DNA of 64,000 nucleotides, from assembly GCF_036246005.1 (NCBI RefSeq), contig NZ_CP109171.1, forward strand, positions 6,994,001-7,058,000. Reading direction: 5' to 3'. Origin of the DNA: Streptomyces sp. NBC_01723. GTDB lineage: Bacteria > Actinomycetota > Actinomycetes > Streptomycetales > Streptomycetaceae. Made by a program: the position numbers and the translations under genes. Numbering within the stretch: position 1 is the stretch's first letter; every line of letters starts with the position of its first letter. Positions 24,670 to 34,014 of this stretch are shown in pieces. The notes beneath the pieces are model-generated. The model saw only the letters and a program-made list of their open reading frames with translations. It ran no database searches and had not been told where the DNA came from.

Positions 24670-25537
24670 GATGGTGCCGGTCGTAAATGATCTCTGTCGT
24701 GCCTGGTGTGATCACGGCCTCGGAGCCGTCCTGGATAGCCCCATTCGCAGGGCTGAGCCCGCGCTGTTTCGGCAAGCTGCTGACCACACTGCGGCGCGAT
24801 GGAGCAGATGCAGTCCACCGAGGCCGGCCGTGGAGCCTGCCGCTGGAGGACCGGGTGTTATTGGTCACGGCCTATTGGCGTACCAACCTGACGTTGCGAC
24901 AGCTCGCTCCGTTGTTCGGCGTCTCGAAGTCCACGGCCGGCCGAGTCATCAACCACCTCGGCCCCCTGCTCGCGCTTCGGCCCCGCAAGCGGTTCGCCAA
25001 GAACACTGTGCTCATCGTGGACGGCACCTTGGTCCCCACCCGGGATCACACCATCGCCGAGCGGTCGAAGAACTATCGGTACTCCACCAACCACCAGGTC
25101 GTCATCGACGCCGTCACCCGCCTGATCGTCGTGGTCGGCCGACCGCTCGCCGGGAACCGCAACGACTGCAAGGCATGGGAGGAGTCCGGCGCCAAGGCCG
25201 CCGTCGGCAAGACCCTCACGATCGCCGATGGCGGTTACCCGGGCACCGGACTCGTCATCCCGCACCGTCGGGAGCGCGGCCAGACCGAACTCCCAGCCTG
25301 GAAAGAGGATCACAACAGGTCCCACAAGCAGGTCCGGGCACGGGTCGAGCACGTCTTCGCCCGCATGAAGACCTGGAAGATCCTCCGCGACTGCCGCCTC
25401 AAAGGCGACGGCGTCCACCACGCTATGCTCGGTATCGCCCGGATGCACAACCTCGTCCTCACCGGATAGATCAACGGGCTTCACCGTGATCAACCATGCC
25501 CGAGGCGACCCGGAGATCATTTACGGGACAATCCTTA
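24670..25537 (+). mobile_element. IS5-type element E
   Basis: Inner terminal repeat CGTAAATGATCTC near the left end and GAGATCATTTACG near the right end, followed by GGACAATCC. The right end closely resembles that of element A (ACGGGACAACCTC). It carries one intact transposase gene. Its right edge lies about 10 bp from the start of the unknown gene at 25547. Confidence 0.8.
24687..25469 (+). CDS. IS5-type transposase of element E (260 aa)
   Basis: Complete single-frame protein related to that of element A. Helix-turn-helix AYWRTNLTLRQLAPLFGVSK; DDE motifs VLIVDGTLVPTRD, LTIADGGYPGTG and ARVEHVFARMKTWKILRD. Looks functional. Confidence 0.9.
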   Translation: MISVVPGVITASEPSWIAPFAGLSPRCFGKLLTTLRRDGADAVHRGRPWSLPLEDRVLLVTAYWRTNLTLRQLAPLFGVSKSTAGRVINHLGPLLALRPRKRFAKNTVLIVDGTLVPTRDHTIAERSKNYRYSTNHQVVIDAVTRLIVVVGRPLAGNRNDCKAWEESGAKAAVGKTLTIADGGYPGTGLVIPHRRERGQTELPAWKEDHNRSHKQVRARVEHVFARMKTWKILRDCRLKGDGVHHAMLGIARMHNLVLTG

Positions 25538-25546
25538 GGAGAGCTT

Positions 25547-26374
25547 ATGCCTGCAACCGACGGCACTGATCCCCGAATTCAAGAATTTCTTGACAGTTTT
25601 ACAGAGGAGACTCGGACACTGATTGAGGAGGGCGAACTTGGGCGCGGGGAAGCGGAAGGTCTACTGACCAGGGTTCAAACGGTTGCCCGCGAAAGGCATG
25701 ATGAGATTGTGGCACTGATCCCGCAGATGGGTATTGACAACGCAATGTTCGAGGCTGAACAGCGCTACGATTCTGACAATTTGCAGGATCCTCGCCTGGA
25801 GACGCTTCTCGCCCAGTTCCCGGACATGCGGGAAGACATCGTATCAGGCAGGGATGAAATAATTCGGCACGTGGATCGCGGGTTGACTGTGCAGGACGCC
25901 CTCTACGAGGTGGCAGTTGCACGAGTCGGCCATGATCGTACCCCTGGATTCCGAGAGGATGTCGAGGCTGCGTTTTCCGCGGGTCTATATGAGACCAGGA
26001 TCGAGGCCGCGATCTCCCTTTCTCACGCGCGTGATGCGGTATGGGTAGCATCGCGGAGAAACGACACCCTGGCCGCTCACGAGAATTCGCTTCCGGAGTA
26101 TATTCAGGACCGCCAGCAGGACCCGCGCTCCACTACACCTTGGCAAGGCCCCACCCTGCCGCCCACCTATACTCCACCACAACAACCCCCTGCATATCAG
26201 CCTATTAACGCTAACGTGGCCCGTTACGCTGCGAACCCGGACCAGCACGACCAACAGTCCAGGAATCAACCTCTTCTTCGCCGGTCGGAACGACTCCGTT
26301 CCCGGGGCACAAATGGGGCCGGTGTACCTCAAAATAGCCAGCAAAGCAGTAGTCGAAGTGGCCGTAGAAGGTAA
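25547..26374 (+). CDS. Protein of unknown function with a Pro/Gln- and Arg/Ser-rich tail (275 aa)
   Basis: ATG start with TTAGGAGAG just upstream; the start of this site overlaps the IS element E edge, so any original promoter or N-terminal sequence has been lost. Residues 1-175 are acidic and helical (EFLDSFTEETRTLIEEGELG). From about 185 the protein becomes low-complexity, with PTYTPPQQPPAYQPIN and then a basic Ser/Arg tail (SSSRSGRRR). No family is recognised. Base composition is richer in A/T than usual here and similar to the Pup-like pair 4 kb away; the two may have arrived together. The architecture, a folded helical part plus a long disordered tail, could suit a substrate or binding partner. 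Confidence 0.55.
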   Translation: MPATDGTDPRIQEFLDSFTEETRTLIEEGELGRGEAEGLLTRVQTVARERHDEIVALIPQMGIDNAMFEAEQRYDSDNLQDPRLETLLAQFPDMREDIVSGRDEIIRHVDRGLTVQDALYEVAVARVGHDRTPGFREDVEAAFSAGLYETRIEAAISLSHARDAVWVASRRNDTLAAHENSLPEYIQDRQQDPRSTTPWQGPTLPPTYTPPQQPPAYQPINANVARYAANPDQHDQQSRNQPLLRRSERLRSRGTNGAGVPQNSQQSSSRSGRRR

Positions 26375-26478
26375 GATCGGTGAGTATCCGCTCATACACG
26401 CCGGGTGTCCGGCGTGGCCTGCCCAAACGCTCCGGGACAGGGGCGCTGTTGGCGGATCCATTGCAAGTCGTGCAGGGA

Positions 26479-27365
26479 GCTCTTTCAGCGTTGGCTCTCC
26501 AGGGTGAGGAGGGCCTTGGCGATGACGGTCATGTGGTTGGGGCTGATGCGGGCTCTGCGGAAGATCTGCCAGGACTTCAGCTGTGCCATGCCGCGTTCGA
26601 CGGGAGCTCGAGCCTGGGCCGGTGCGCGGTTGACAGTTCGCTGTGTGGGCGTGAGTTCGCCTCCGGGTGGTCGTTTGAGCCCGGTGGTGACCCAAGGGCC
26701 AGCGCGCTGGTATGCGCGGTCAGCCAGGGCGGGGGCGCCCTGTCGCTCGCAGATCCGGATGATCCGGTGGGGGCGGGCCGAGGTCAGGTCATGGGTGCGG
26801 TCCGGCAGCGCGGGCGAGATCCACAGCACCTTGCCGGTGGGGTCGGTGACGGCCTGGTCGTTCACCCCGTGGCGGCGGTGCTTGGCCGGGTAGTCGCCAC
26901 GGCCCACGGCCGTCGCCGGTCCGGTCGCACTCGGCGAGGGTCCCGTCCAGCAGCACGAGGTCCGGGTCGCTCTCGCGCAGGACCTTCAGCAGGCCCGGAG
27001 CCCGGCCGGCGAGCAGACCGACGACGGCCGTGGCGTATGCGTGAGCGGTACCGACGGATATACCGAAGCCGGCCGCGATGCGCGCGAGGGTGTCGTGACG
27101 GCGCAGATACACCAGGGCGACCAGCGCACGCTGGTGCGGCGGGAGCTTGCATCGCCGGTCCCCCTCAAGGGTGACGATGAGCATCGTGACCCACGCGACC
27201 AAGGCGTGAGACAGGTCGAGTGCGGCAGGATAGAGAACCAACGAGGCTCCTGTGCCGATGGATTGAGACTTCGAACACCTCCCTCAACGGCACGGGAGCC
27301 TCGTGCGTTGCGGTCCCTCCTCCCCAGCAGCACCGTCACCCGTTCAGCGGCCACGCTGAAAGGCT
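26479..27365 (-). mobile_element. IS5-type element C, near-complete copy inactivated by a 7-bp duplication
   Basis: Ends AGCTCTTTCAGCG (left) and CACGCTGAAAGGCT (right). The minus-strand transposase begins [17 protein letters not shown] and includes [24 protein letters not shown] and ERGMAQLKSWQIFRRAR. Near 26900 the minus strand reads GGCCGTGGGCCGTGG, a tandem 7-bp repeat that shifts the frame between GDGRG and [10 protein letters not shown]. Confidence 0.85.
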
Positions 27366-27474
27366 CAATGAACCCGGACATTTAGGGACGCCGATCCAAT
27401 GAGATCCGATGGTGGCTGCCGACAGGGTTTGATGACAGGTAGGGTCCGTTCCCTCCGCACGAAGAGGATGCGAG

Positions 27475-28361
27475 ATGGCGAACCTCGTCTACAAGCGGGT
27501 GTCGACCGACCGGCAGAACCTCGTGCTCGCCGAGGCCCAGATCGAGGACTCGGTCGTCTTCGAGGAAGAACCCGGCACCTCCAGCCGCCTCCACCCGCTC
27601 CAGCGCCCGAAGTTCGCCGAGCTGCTCACCTACGCCCGGCCGGGCGACGCCATGCACATTTCCGAGATGTTCCGCCTCGTCCGCGGCACCGGGCACATCC
27701 TCGACGTGCTCGATGTCCTTCACCGCGATCGTCTCGCCCTGCGCATCCACGACGGCGCGTTCTCCGCCTTGGACCTCACCGCACGCCACCCGCGCACCGG
27801 AGAGCTGCTGTCCACGGTGAAGTTCATGGTCCAGACCCTCGCGGCCGCTGGCGAACTCCAGCGCGACCTACAGCGCGAGCTGACGTATGGCGGACTGCGG
27901 CCGCTGAGGCCAAGGGCAACAAGGGCGGACGCCGACCAGCCGTCACGGGCGAGACCATCGCCGACGTGCGCACCGCGTACCTCGACGGCCGGTCTATCGC
28001 TGACCTGGCCCGCGCACACGGTGTCAGCCGCGGCGCCGTCCGCACCGCCATCGCCGATCTCGTACCCGAACACGTCGCAGCCAACGAACGCACCCCGACC
28101 CCGGAGCTGCCTGTCACCCTCGACATGCCGGGCAAGGTCGCCGACTTCCTCCGCGCCATCGAGCTGGACGACGTCGAGCGGGCCGCGCTCGACCACGGCC
28201 AGGCCGTACGGCGCGGCCGGGGCTACACCCTGCGCGTCAGCACCGTGCCCGCGGTTCACCGCCAACTCCTCGACCGCTTCAGCCCCTTGACGGCACTGCG
28301 GCGATCCCGGCGCAACGCAAGGCCCGCTGCGAGTACGAAAACCGCGTCAACGTGCTCATGA
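27475..28361 (+). pseudogene. Serine recombinase/resolvase with one frameshift
   Basis: The first frame starts MANLVYKRVSTDRQNLVLAE, the N-terminal catalytic domain with Ser10 in VYKRVSTDRQ, and runs to QRELTYGGLR. The next frame gives AAEAKGNKGGRRPAVTGETI and DGRSIADLARAHGVSRGAVR, the C-terminal helix-turn-helix. One missing base near 27900 (CTGCGGCCGC, expected CTGCGGGCCGC) explains the break. Such proteins are resolvases of Tn3-type transposons or invertases; a Tn3 tnpA relic lies at 19.1-20.4 kb. A sequencing error could mimic the lesion. Confidence 0.75.
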
Positions 28362-28407
28362 CTGACGCCCGACGCTGAGCGGACGCCAGCTGCCGCACCA
28401 AGATCAA

Positions 28408-29138
28408 CTATTGGCGGCTTTCTGGCTCACCTCGGCGATACCCGAACAGTGGCCGGGCGTCGCAGACGGTGACCCGGTAGTCCATGGTCCGGCCGATCGC
28501 GGCGAGCGCCGCGGCGAAGTCGCCGGCGCCGAACAGCAGCATCCGCGCCGGCGGCACCAGCGGGCGGACGAAGACCCGAACCTCCTCGGTGTCGTAGGCG
28601 AGCAGTCCGCTGTCGCCCCTGCGCAGTAGTTCCCGCGCGCCGTCCATGAGGCCGGGCGGGGCGTCCGACGGGTGCAGGCTGCCGTAGTGGCCGTTGGCGC
28701 GCACGACCACATGGGCGCCAACGGCCTCCGGCCGGGGGTGGTCCAGCACGGTGGCGACGGCTACGGGGATGCCGGACCGCGCGGACCCGATCACCTCGGC
28801 CAGTTCGGGGAAGGTGCGGGTATTGACGGGTTCGACGAAGACCTCCAGAGTGCCGCCGCAGGTCAGGCCCACGCCGAAGGCGTCGTCGTCGCTGATGCCG
28901 TACGGCGCCCGCTGGAGCGTGCCGTTCAGGATCGTCTCGCGGCCCGCTCGACGACGTCGCCCTCGGCGTAGCCGCCCGACACCGAGCCCACCACTCGCCC
29001 CTCAGCGGTGACCAGCATCGACGAGCCTGCGGGCCGCGGGGCCGAGCCGAAGGTTCGCACGACGGTGGCCAGCCCCGAGGTCTCACCGATTGACCATGCC
29101 TCGTACAGGGCGTTCCAGACGCCGTTGTGGCCGGTCAC
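28408..29138 (-). pseudogene. XdhC/PaoD-type molybdenum cofactor insertion protein, frameshifted and C-terminally truncated
   Basis: GTG start at 29138 overlaps the stop of the Moco subunit gene (GTGA). The first frame has TFGSAPRPAGSSMLVTAEG and GSVSGGYAEGDVVERA, the typical XdhC N-terminus. One base is missing near 28940 and the frame continues as GVGLTCGGTLEVFVEPV. The C-terminal Rossmann part begins (MLLFGAGDFAAALAAIG ... VTVCDARPLFG) and is cut at 28408 after about 30 residues. XdhC-type chaperones sulfurate and insert the cofactor. The CGG cysteine region is kept, but a working protein is unlikely, which questions the activity of the whole operon. Confidence 0.75.
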
Positions 29139-31315
29139 AGCAGCTTGTCCTGGGTGATGGGCAGGTCGCGCACGCGCTTGCCGGTGGCGTGGAAGACCGC
29201 GTTGGCGATGGCCGCAGTGACGCCGGTCATCGGGGTTTCGCCGAAGCCGCGGGCTCCGAGGGCGTCGCTGGCCGGGTCGGGCTTGTCGATGAACTGCACC
29301 TGGATGTTGGGGACGTCCGCGTTGACGGGCATCAGGTAGCCGGACAGGTTCGGGTTGACGATCCTGGCCGTCGTGGGGTCGACGAGGGTGTGCTCGAAGA
29401 GGGTGAAGCCGATGCCCCAGATCACGCCGCCGAGGACCTGGCTGCGGGCGGTCTTGCGATTGAGCACGGTGCCCGGGTCGTAGCAGCCGACCACGCGGGT
29501 TACCCGGACCCGGCCGAGCAGCGGGTCGACGCGGACTTCGACGAAGACGGCGCCGACCGAGTAGCCGAGCGGTGTGTTGGTGGGTTCCACCGTGAAGCCG
29601 AGGGGCTTGCCGCCGTGGCCGACGACCGAGCGGTAGCTCACTCGGGCGCGCCGGTTGGCCGTGTCGTACAGGTAGCCGTCCGCGGTGTCCACGCGTTCGG
29701 CGGGAACGCCGCGCAGGGGTGAGCCGGGTTGGGCGACGGCCATGTCGATGACGGACTTGCGTGCGGCGGTGCACACGCGGTTGACGGCGCTGCCGACGCC
29801 GGGTGCGGTGGTGGAGGCTCCGGAGGTGTAGCTCTGCGGGAAGGCGCTGTCCCCGAGTTCGAACGTGATGTCGGAGAGGGGCACCCCGAGGACCGCACCA
29901 GCGATCTGCGTCATGATCGTGTATGTGCCGGTGCCGATGTCCTGGGTGCCGACCTGGACGAGAACCTTGCCGTCGGTACCGATGGTCATACGGGCGCCGG
30001 AGCCCGGCCGGCCGCCGGCGGTGTGGGCGGACGTGGCCATGCCCCAGCCGACGAGTTCCTCGCCGTCGCGCATGGAGCCGGGGCGCGGGTCGCGCCGGGA
30101 CCAGCCGAACATCGACGCGGCGCGGTCGTAGCATTCGCGCAGGTGGTTGCTGCCCCATTCCTGACCGTTCTCCATGTTCCGGCTGCTCCAGTTGCGTTTT
30201 CGCAGCTCGACCGGGTCCATGATCAGGGCGTGGGCGAGTTCGTCGAGCGCCGCTTCCTGGGCGTGGCTGGTGCACGCTTCCGGGGAGCGCATGAAGCTCT
30301 GGGTGGGCAGGTCCAGTCGCACGGCATGCTGCTCGTTGGACAGGTTGGGGATGTCGTACAGCATGCGAATCGGCTCGCTGCTGTTGAACAGCACGACGTC
30401 GTCGCGGGTGATCTGCTGGGTGATGACGTGGTCCAGCGCGGTGATCCGGCCATCGCGGTGGGCGCCGAGCTCGATCGTCTGATGGGTCTGTGCGCGGTGG
30501 CCGCTGGAGGTGTACATGTGCGCACGGGACAGCACGAGCTTGACGGGGCGGCCCAACGCACGGGCAGCGGCGCAAGCCAGCACGGTGTGCGGCCAGACAG
30601 GGCCCTTGGAGCCGAAACCGCCGCCGAGGTAGCGGCAGACGACGCGGACGTCGGCGAGGGGGACCTGCAGAGCCTCACTGACGACGTGCTGGGTGTTGCC
30701 CAGACCCTGCGTGGTCTCGTACACCGTCACTTTCGAGCCCTCCCACACGGCCGTGGTGGCGTGGGACTCGATCGGGTTGTGGTGGTGCATGGGGATGGTG
30801 TACTCGGCCTTGACCCGTACGTCCGCCTGGGTCATGCCGACTGCCACGTCACCACGCTTGTAGGTGTTGGGGCCGTCCGGTCCGTCGGGGGGCAGGAATG
30901 CCTCCCCCATGGTCAGCTCGCCCTGGGGTTCGCCCGCTTCTTCGTAGTCGACTTCGATCAGTTCTGCCGCTTGCTGCGCCTGTTCCAGGGTCTTGGCGAC
31001 GACGAAGGCGATGGGCTGTCCCGCGTGGTGGATGTCCGGGCTCTGTATGGGGATGTACGGCTTAAAGAAGGGCCGGTAGGTGGGTTGCTGTAGACGCGGC
31101 ATGGTCTCGTGCGTATAGACGGCGATGACGCCGCGCACGGCTTCGGCGGCCCGCGTGTCGATCCGGGTGATCCGGCCGCGGGAGATGGTGCTCATCGCCA
31201 TGAACGCATGGACCAGGCGGGGAAGTCTTACGTCGGTGGTGTACTCGGCCCCTCCTGTCACCTTCAGGCGGGACTCGACGCGGGACAGTGGGCGGCCGAC
31301 GACGTCGGTACTCAT
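29135..31315 (-). CDS. paoC: PaoC-like molybdopterin-binding subunit of a periplasmic aldehyde oxidoreductase (726 aa)
   Basis: ATG at 31315, GGAGG upstream, overlapping the stop of the FAD subunit (ATGA). Features include GGAEYTTDVRLPRLVHAFM at the start, GGGFGSKGPVWPHTVLACAA, QDIGTGTYTIMTQIAG, and the C-terminal GARGFGETPMTGV with the catalytic Glu. The length (726) fits PaoC/YagR of E. coli. It should form a heterotrimer with the two upstream products and oxidise aldehydes to acids. Because the 2Fe-2S subunit has a Tat signal, the complex would be exported after assembly. The C-terminus resembles the partial protein at 3-1280 in family only. Confidence 0.88.
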   Translation of the reverse strand: MSTDVVGRPLSRVESRLKVTGGAEYTTDVRLPRLVHAFMAMSTISRGRITRIDTRAAEAVRGVIAVYTHETMPRLQQPTYRPFFKPYIPIQSPDIHHAGQPIAFVVAKTLEQAQQAAELIEVDYEEAGEPQGELTMGEAFLPPDGPDGPNTYKRGDVAVGMTQADVRVKAEYTIPMHHHNPIESHATTAVWEGSKVTVYETTQGLGNTQHVVSEALQVPLADVRVVCRYLGGGFGSKGPVWPHTVLACAAARALGRPVKLVLSRAHMYTSSGHRAQTHQTIELGAHRDGRITALDHVITQQITRDDVVLFNSSEPIRMLYDIPNLSNEQHAVRLDLPTQSFMRSPEACTSHAQEAALDELAHALIMDPVELRKRNWSSRNMENGQEWGSNHLRECYDRAASMFGWSRRDPRPGSMRDGEELVGWGMATSAHTAGGRPGSGARMTIGTDGKVLVQVGTQDIGTGTYTIMTQIAGAVLGVPLSDITFELGDSAFPQSYTSGASTTAPGVGSAVNRVCTAARKSVIDMAVAQPGSPLRGVPAERVDTADGYLYDTANRRARVSYRSVVGHGGKPLGFTVEPTNTPLGYSVGAVFVEVRVDPLLGRVRVTRVVGCYDPGTVLNRKTARSQVLGGVIWGIGFTLFEHTLVDPTTARIVNPNLSGYLMPVNADVPNIQVQFIDKPDPASDALGARGFGETPMTGVTAAIANAVFHATGKRVRDLPITQDKLL

Positions 31316-32298
31316 CGGGAACCTCCGGTGAAACGGCCGAGCACGTCCTGGAGCGCGCGCTGTACCAGCTCGACCTTGAACGTGTTGTCCTCGCGCGGCT
31401 GGGCGTCTTGGACCAGGAGGCGTCCGGCCGCCGCGATGTTCCGTTCCGTCAGCGGCTTGCCCCGCAGGGCGGCTTCGGCCTCGGGCGAGCGCCAGGGGCG
31501 GGTGGCGATGCCGCCGAAGGCGAGGCGGGCCTCTTCGACGGTTTGGCCGTTCATGCGCAGCACGGTGGCGACGGAGACGACTGCGAATTCGAAGGTGGCG
31601 CGGTCCCGCAGCTTCAGGTAGCGCTGACGGGTGTCCGGTGCAGGCAGTGGCACCTCGACCGCCGTGATCAGCTCGCCGTGCCGCAGGGCGTTCTCTAGAT
31701 GCGGGGTGGCCCCGGGTTCCCGGTGGAAGTCGGCCATGGCAATGGTCCGGGGGCCGCCCGGACCGAGCGTGTGGGCCGTGGCGTCCAAGGCGCGCAGGGC
31801 GACCGCGAGGTCGGAGGGGTGGACGGCGATGCAGTGGTCGCTGCCGCCGAGGACGGCGTGCCAACGGCTGCGGCCCTCCAGCGCGGCACAGCCGGCTCCC
31901 GGCTCGCGTTTGTTGCAAGCGAAGTCCTCGCCCCGGAAGTACCAGCAGCGAGTGCGCTGGAGCAGGTTGCCGCCGATCGAGGCCATGTGGCGGACCTGCG
32001 GGGAGGCGCTGGCGAGCAGCGCTTGGGACAGCACGGGCAGCCGCTTGCGCACCACTGGGTGCAGGGCCACGTCCGCCATCTTGGCCAAGGCGCCGATGCG
32101 TAGCCTGCCCCCGGACTCCTCAATGCCGGCGAGCGGCAGGTGGTTGATGTCGATGACCAGGTCGTGGTCCTCGGCGCCGTCCTTCATCAGGTTCAGCAGG
32201 TCCGTGCCGCCGGCGATGAAAGCCGCGTCGGCGCTGCGGGCGACCAGCTGCACGGCTTCCGCGGCCCGGCCTGCGCGGGCGTAGGCGAAGTCCCTCAT
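31312..32298 (-). CDS. paoB: PaoB-like FAD-binding subunit with an extra 4Fe-4S motif (328 aa)
   Basis: ATG start at 32298 overlaps the stop of the 2Fe-2S subunit (ATGA). FAD-binding motif FIAGGTDLLNLMKDG near residue 30 and HMASIGGNLLQRTRCWYFRG near 110. The cysteines in RCWYFRGEDFACNKREPGAG and the following GC match the additional iron-sulfur cluster insert known in E. coli PaoB, absent from ordinary xanthine dehydrogenase FAD subunits. This supports the Pao-type assignment over xanthine dehydrogenase. Confidence 0.87.
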   Translation of the reverse strand: MRDFAYARAGRAAEAVQLVARSADAAFIAGGTDLLNLMKDGAEDHDLVIDINHLPLAGIEESGGRLRIGALAKMADVALHPVVRKRLPVLSQALLASASPQVRHMASIGGNLLQRTRCWYFRGEDFACNKREPGAGCAALEGRSRWHAVLGGSDHCIAVHPSDLAVALRALDATAHTLGPGGPRTIAMADFHREPGATPHLENALRHGELITAVEVPLPAPDTRQRYLKLRDRATFEFAVVSVATVLRMNGQTVEEARLAFGGIATRPWRSPEAEAALRGKPLTERNIAAAGRLLVQDAQPREDNTFKVELVQRALQDVLGRFTGGSR

Positions 32299-32897
32299 CG
32301 TCGAACCGCCTTCGCCGCGTCGGCCACCGCGTCGACGATGTTCGGGTAGCAGCTGCATCGACACAGGTTGCCGCTCATCCACTCCCGGATCTCGTCCTCG
32401 GAGCCGGTATGGCCCTCCTCGATGCAGGCCACCGCCGACATGATCTGTCCTGGTGTGCAGATGCCGCATTGGAAGGCGTCCCGGCGGACGAATGCCTCCT
32501 GAACGGGGTGCAGTTCCGCGCCCTGGGCAAGTCCTTCGATGGTGGTGATGGAGCGGCCCTCCTGCATCACGGCCAGGGTCAGGCACGACTTGACGCGCCG
32601 CCCGTCGACGAGCACCGTACAGGCGCCGCACTCGCCCCGGTCGCAGCCCTTCTTGGTACCGGTGAGCCCGGCCTGCTCGCGCAGCGCGTCGAGCAGGGTG
32701 ACGCGGGCCTCGACTCCCGGAAGGCGGTGCCGGGTCCCGTTGACCGACAACGTGAGGTCGGCGACCGCGCGGGGCTGTGCCGCTCGCGGGGCGCCCGGCG
32801 CCGCGGCGGCCGGTTCGGTTCCCGCGAGGGGGACCATCACGGCGGCCGCTACGACACCCCCCGACTTCAGTACGTCGCGTCTCCTGTGCTGTGCCAT
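32295..32897 (-). CDS. paoA: PaoA-like 2Fe-2S subunit with Tat signal peptide (200 aa)
   Basis: Starts MAQHRRRDVLKSGGVVAAAV, a twin-arginine signal (RRRDVLK plus hydrophobic stretch and an Ala-rich cleavage region near residue 33). Two 2Fe-2S motifs follow: CDRGECGACTVLVDGRRVKSC near residues 84-105 and CGIC ... CRCSC near 145-180. This is the small subunit of the molybdenum hydroxylase family and the first gene of the operon. In this family the signal on the small subunit carries the whole folded complex through the Tat pore. Confidence 0.9.
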   Translation of the reverse strand: MAQHRRRDVLKSGGVVAAAVMVPLAGTEPAAAAPGAPRAAQPRAVADLTLSVNGTRHRLPGVEARVTLLDALREQAGLTGTKKGCDRGECGACTVLVDGRRVKSCLTLAVMQEGRSITTIEGLAQGAELHPVQEAFVRRDAFQCGICTPGQIMSAVACIEEGHTGSEDEIREWMSGNLCRCSCYPNIVDAVADAAKAVRR

Positions 32898-32991
32898 GGG
32901 TGAGCAACTCCTCGTCTACCCCTGTACGGCGAGATGGGACTGAGCCTGATGCCGACGTGGCCATTCGTCCAACACAAAATGCGAATGCCGC

Positions 32992-33010
32992 TTATGCAGC
33001 AGGTGCATAA
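32992..33010. promoter_or_regulatory. Perfect palindrome between the pao operon and lysR gene, likely LysR operator
   Basis: TTATGCA-GCAGG-TGCATAA is a perfect 7-bp inverted repeat with a 5-bp spacer. It contains the T-N11-A pattern (T at 32995, A at 33007) typical of LysR-type regulator sites. It lies 95 bp upstream of paoA and 61 bp upstream of the lysR start, the usual position for control of both genes. Confidence 0.7.
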
Positions 33011-33070
33011 TGGCGTCCGAGGTCGGGACTCAAGTTGTCATGCTTGACCTGCATGGAGCCGGCGTAAGGG

Positions 33071-33994
33071 ATGGCTATGTCGCACCTGCGGAACGCGGAC
33101 CTGAATCTGCTCGAAGCGCTGGCGGTTCTGCTCGAAGAGAGACACGTGACGCGGGCCGCCGACCGTTTCCATTTGAGCCAGTCGGCGATGAGCCGTGTCC
33201 TGCAACGACTCAGGGAGACGTTCGGCGACGAACTCCTGGTGCGCACCCAACGCGGATACGAGGTGACCCCGCGCGGTCAGCAGATCCAGTCGGAGCTCGC
33301 CGACCTCCTGCCCCGCCTGGAGACGCTGCTGCGCGGCGATGCCTTCGACCCCGCGACGGCGAGCGGTCACTTCCGCGTCCACTGCACCGACTACGCCACG
33401 TCCCTGTTCGGCCCGACCCTCTTCCGCCGCTTCTTCCATGACGCGCCCGGCATCTCACTGAGCGTGGCACCACTGGGAGATGACTCCTTCACCGATGTCG
33501 AGCAGGGCCGCGCGGACCTAGTCGTCTCCGGCGTCGTGGCGCCCCGTTCGCTGCGCTGGGCGACGTTGTTCGAGGAGGACTTCGTCTGCCTGCTGTCCCA
33601 CGACCACCCCGTCACCGCCGAGCGGCTGACCCTGGACGACTTCACTGCGTACCCGCACGTTGTCATCACCGTCCTTGCCGGCGGCCAAACTATGGTCGAA
33701 CGCCGCTTGGACGAGCACGGGCTACGCCGTGTCATGGGCCTGCGCGTGCCGTACTTCTCCGCGGCGGCGACGGCCGTGCCCGGCACCGAGCTCATCGCCA
33801 CCCTCCCGCGGCGCGCGGCCTTGATGTACGGCGACGACCCCGCCTACCGTGTCGCCGCGGCCCCCGAGGAACTCCTGTCCTTCCCCTACGGCATCGCCTG
33901 GCACCCCCGCGTCGACAGCGACCCTGCCCACCGGTGGCTGCGGCAGGTTATGCGGGAGACCACCGCACAGGTGATCGGGCACCAGGCTGACTGA
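33071..33994 (+). CDS. LysR-family transcriptional regulator (307 aa)
   Basis: An N-terminal winged helix-turn-helix (LNLLEALAVLLEERHVTRAA, then LSQSAMSRVLQRLRE) is followed by a periplasmic-binding-like effector domain (FRVHCTDYATSLFG ... SVAPLGDDSF). The length is normal for the family. Divergent from the pao operon with a perfect palindrome in between, it is the probable regulator of that operon and of itself. An in-frame second ATG at 33080 is possible. It ends shortly before a strong hairpin. Confidence 0.9.
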   Translation: MAMSHLRNADLNLLEALAVLLEERHVTRAADRFHLSQSAMSRVLQRLRETFGDELLVRTQRGYEVTPRGQQIQSELADLLPRLETLLRGDAFDPATASGHFRVHCTDYATSLFGPTLFRRFFHDAPGISLSVAPLGDDSFTDVEQGRADLVVSGVVAPRSLRWATLFEEDFVCLLSHDHPVTAERLTLDDFTAYPHVVITVLAGGQTMVERRLDEHGLRRVMGLRVPYFSAAATAVPGTELIATLPRRAALMYGDDPAYRVAAAPEELLSFPYGIAWHPRVDSDPAHRWLRQVMRETTAQVIGHQAD

Positions 33995-34014
33995 CGAATG
34001 CTTTCCCACGGGGG

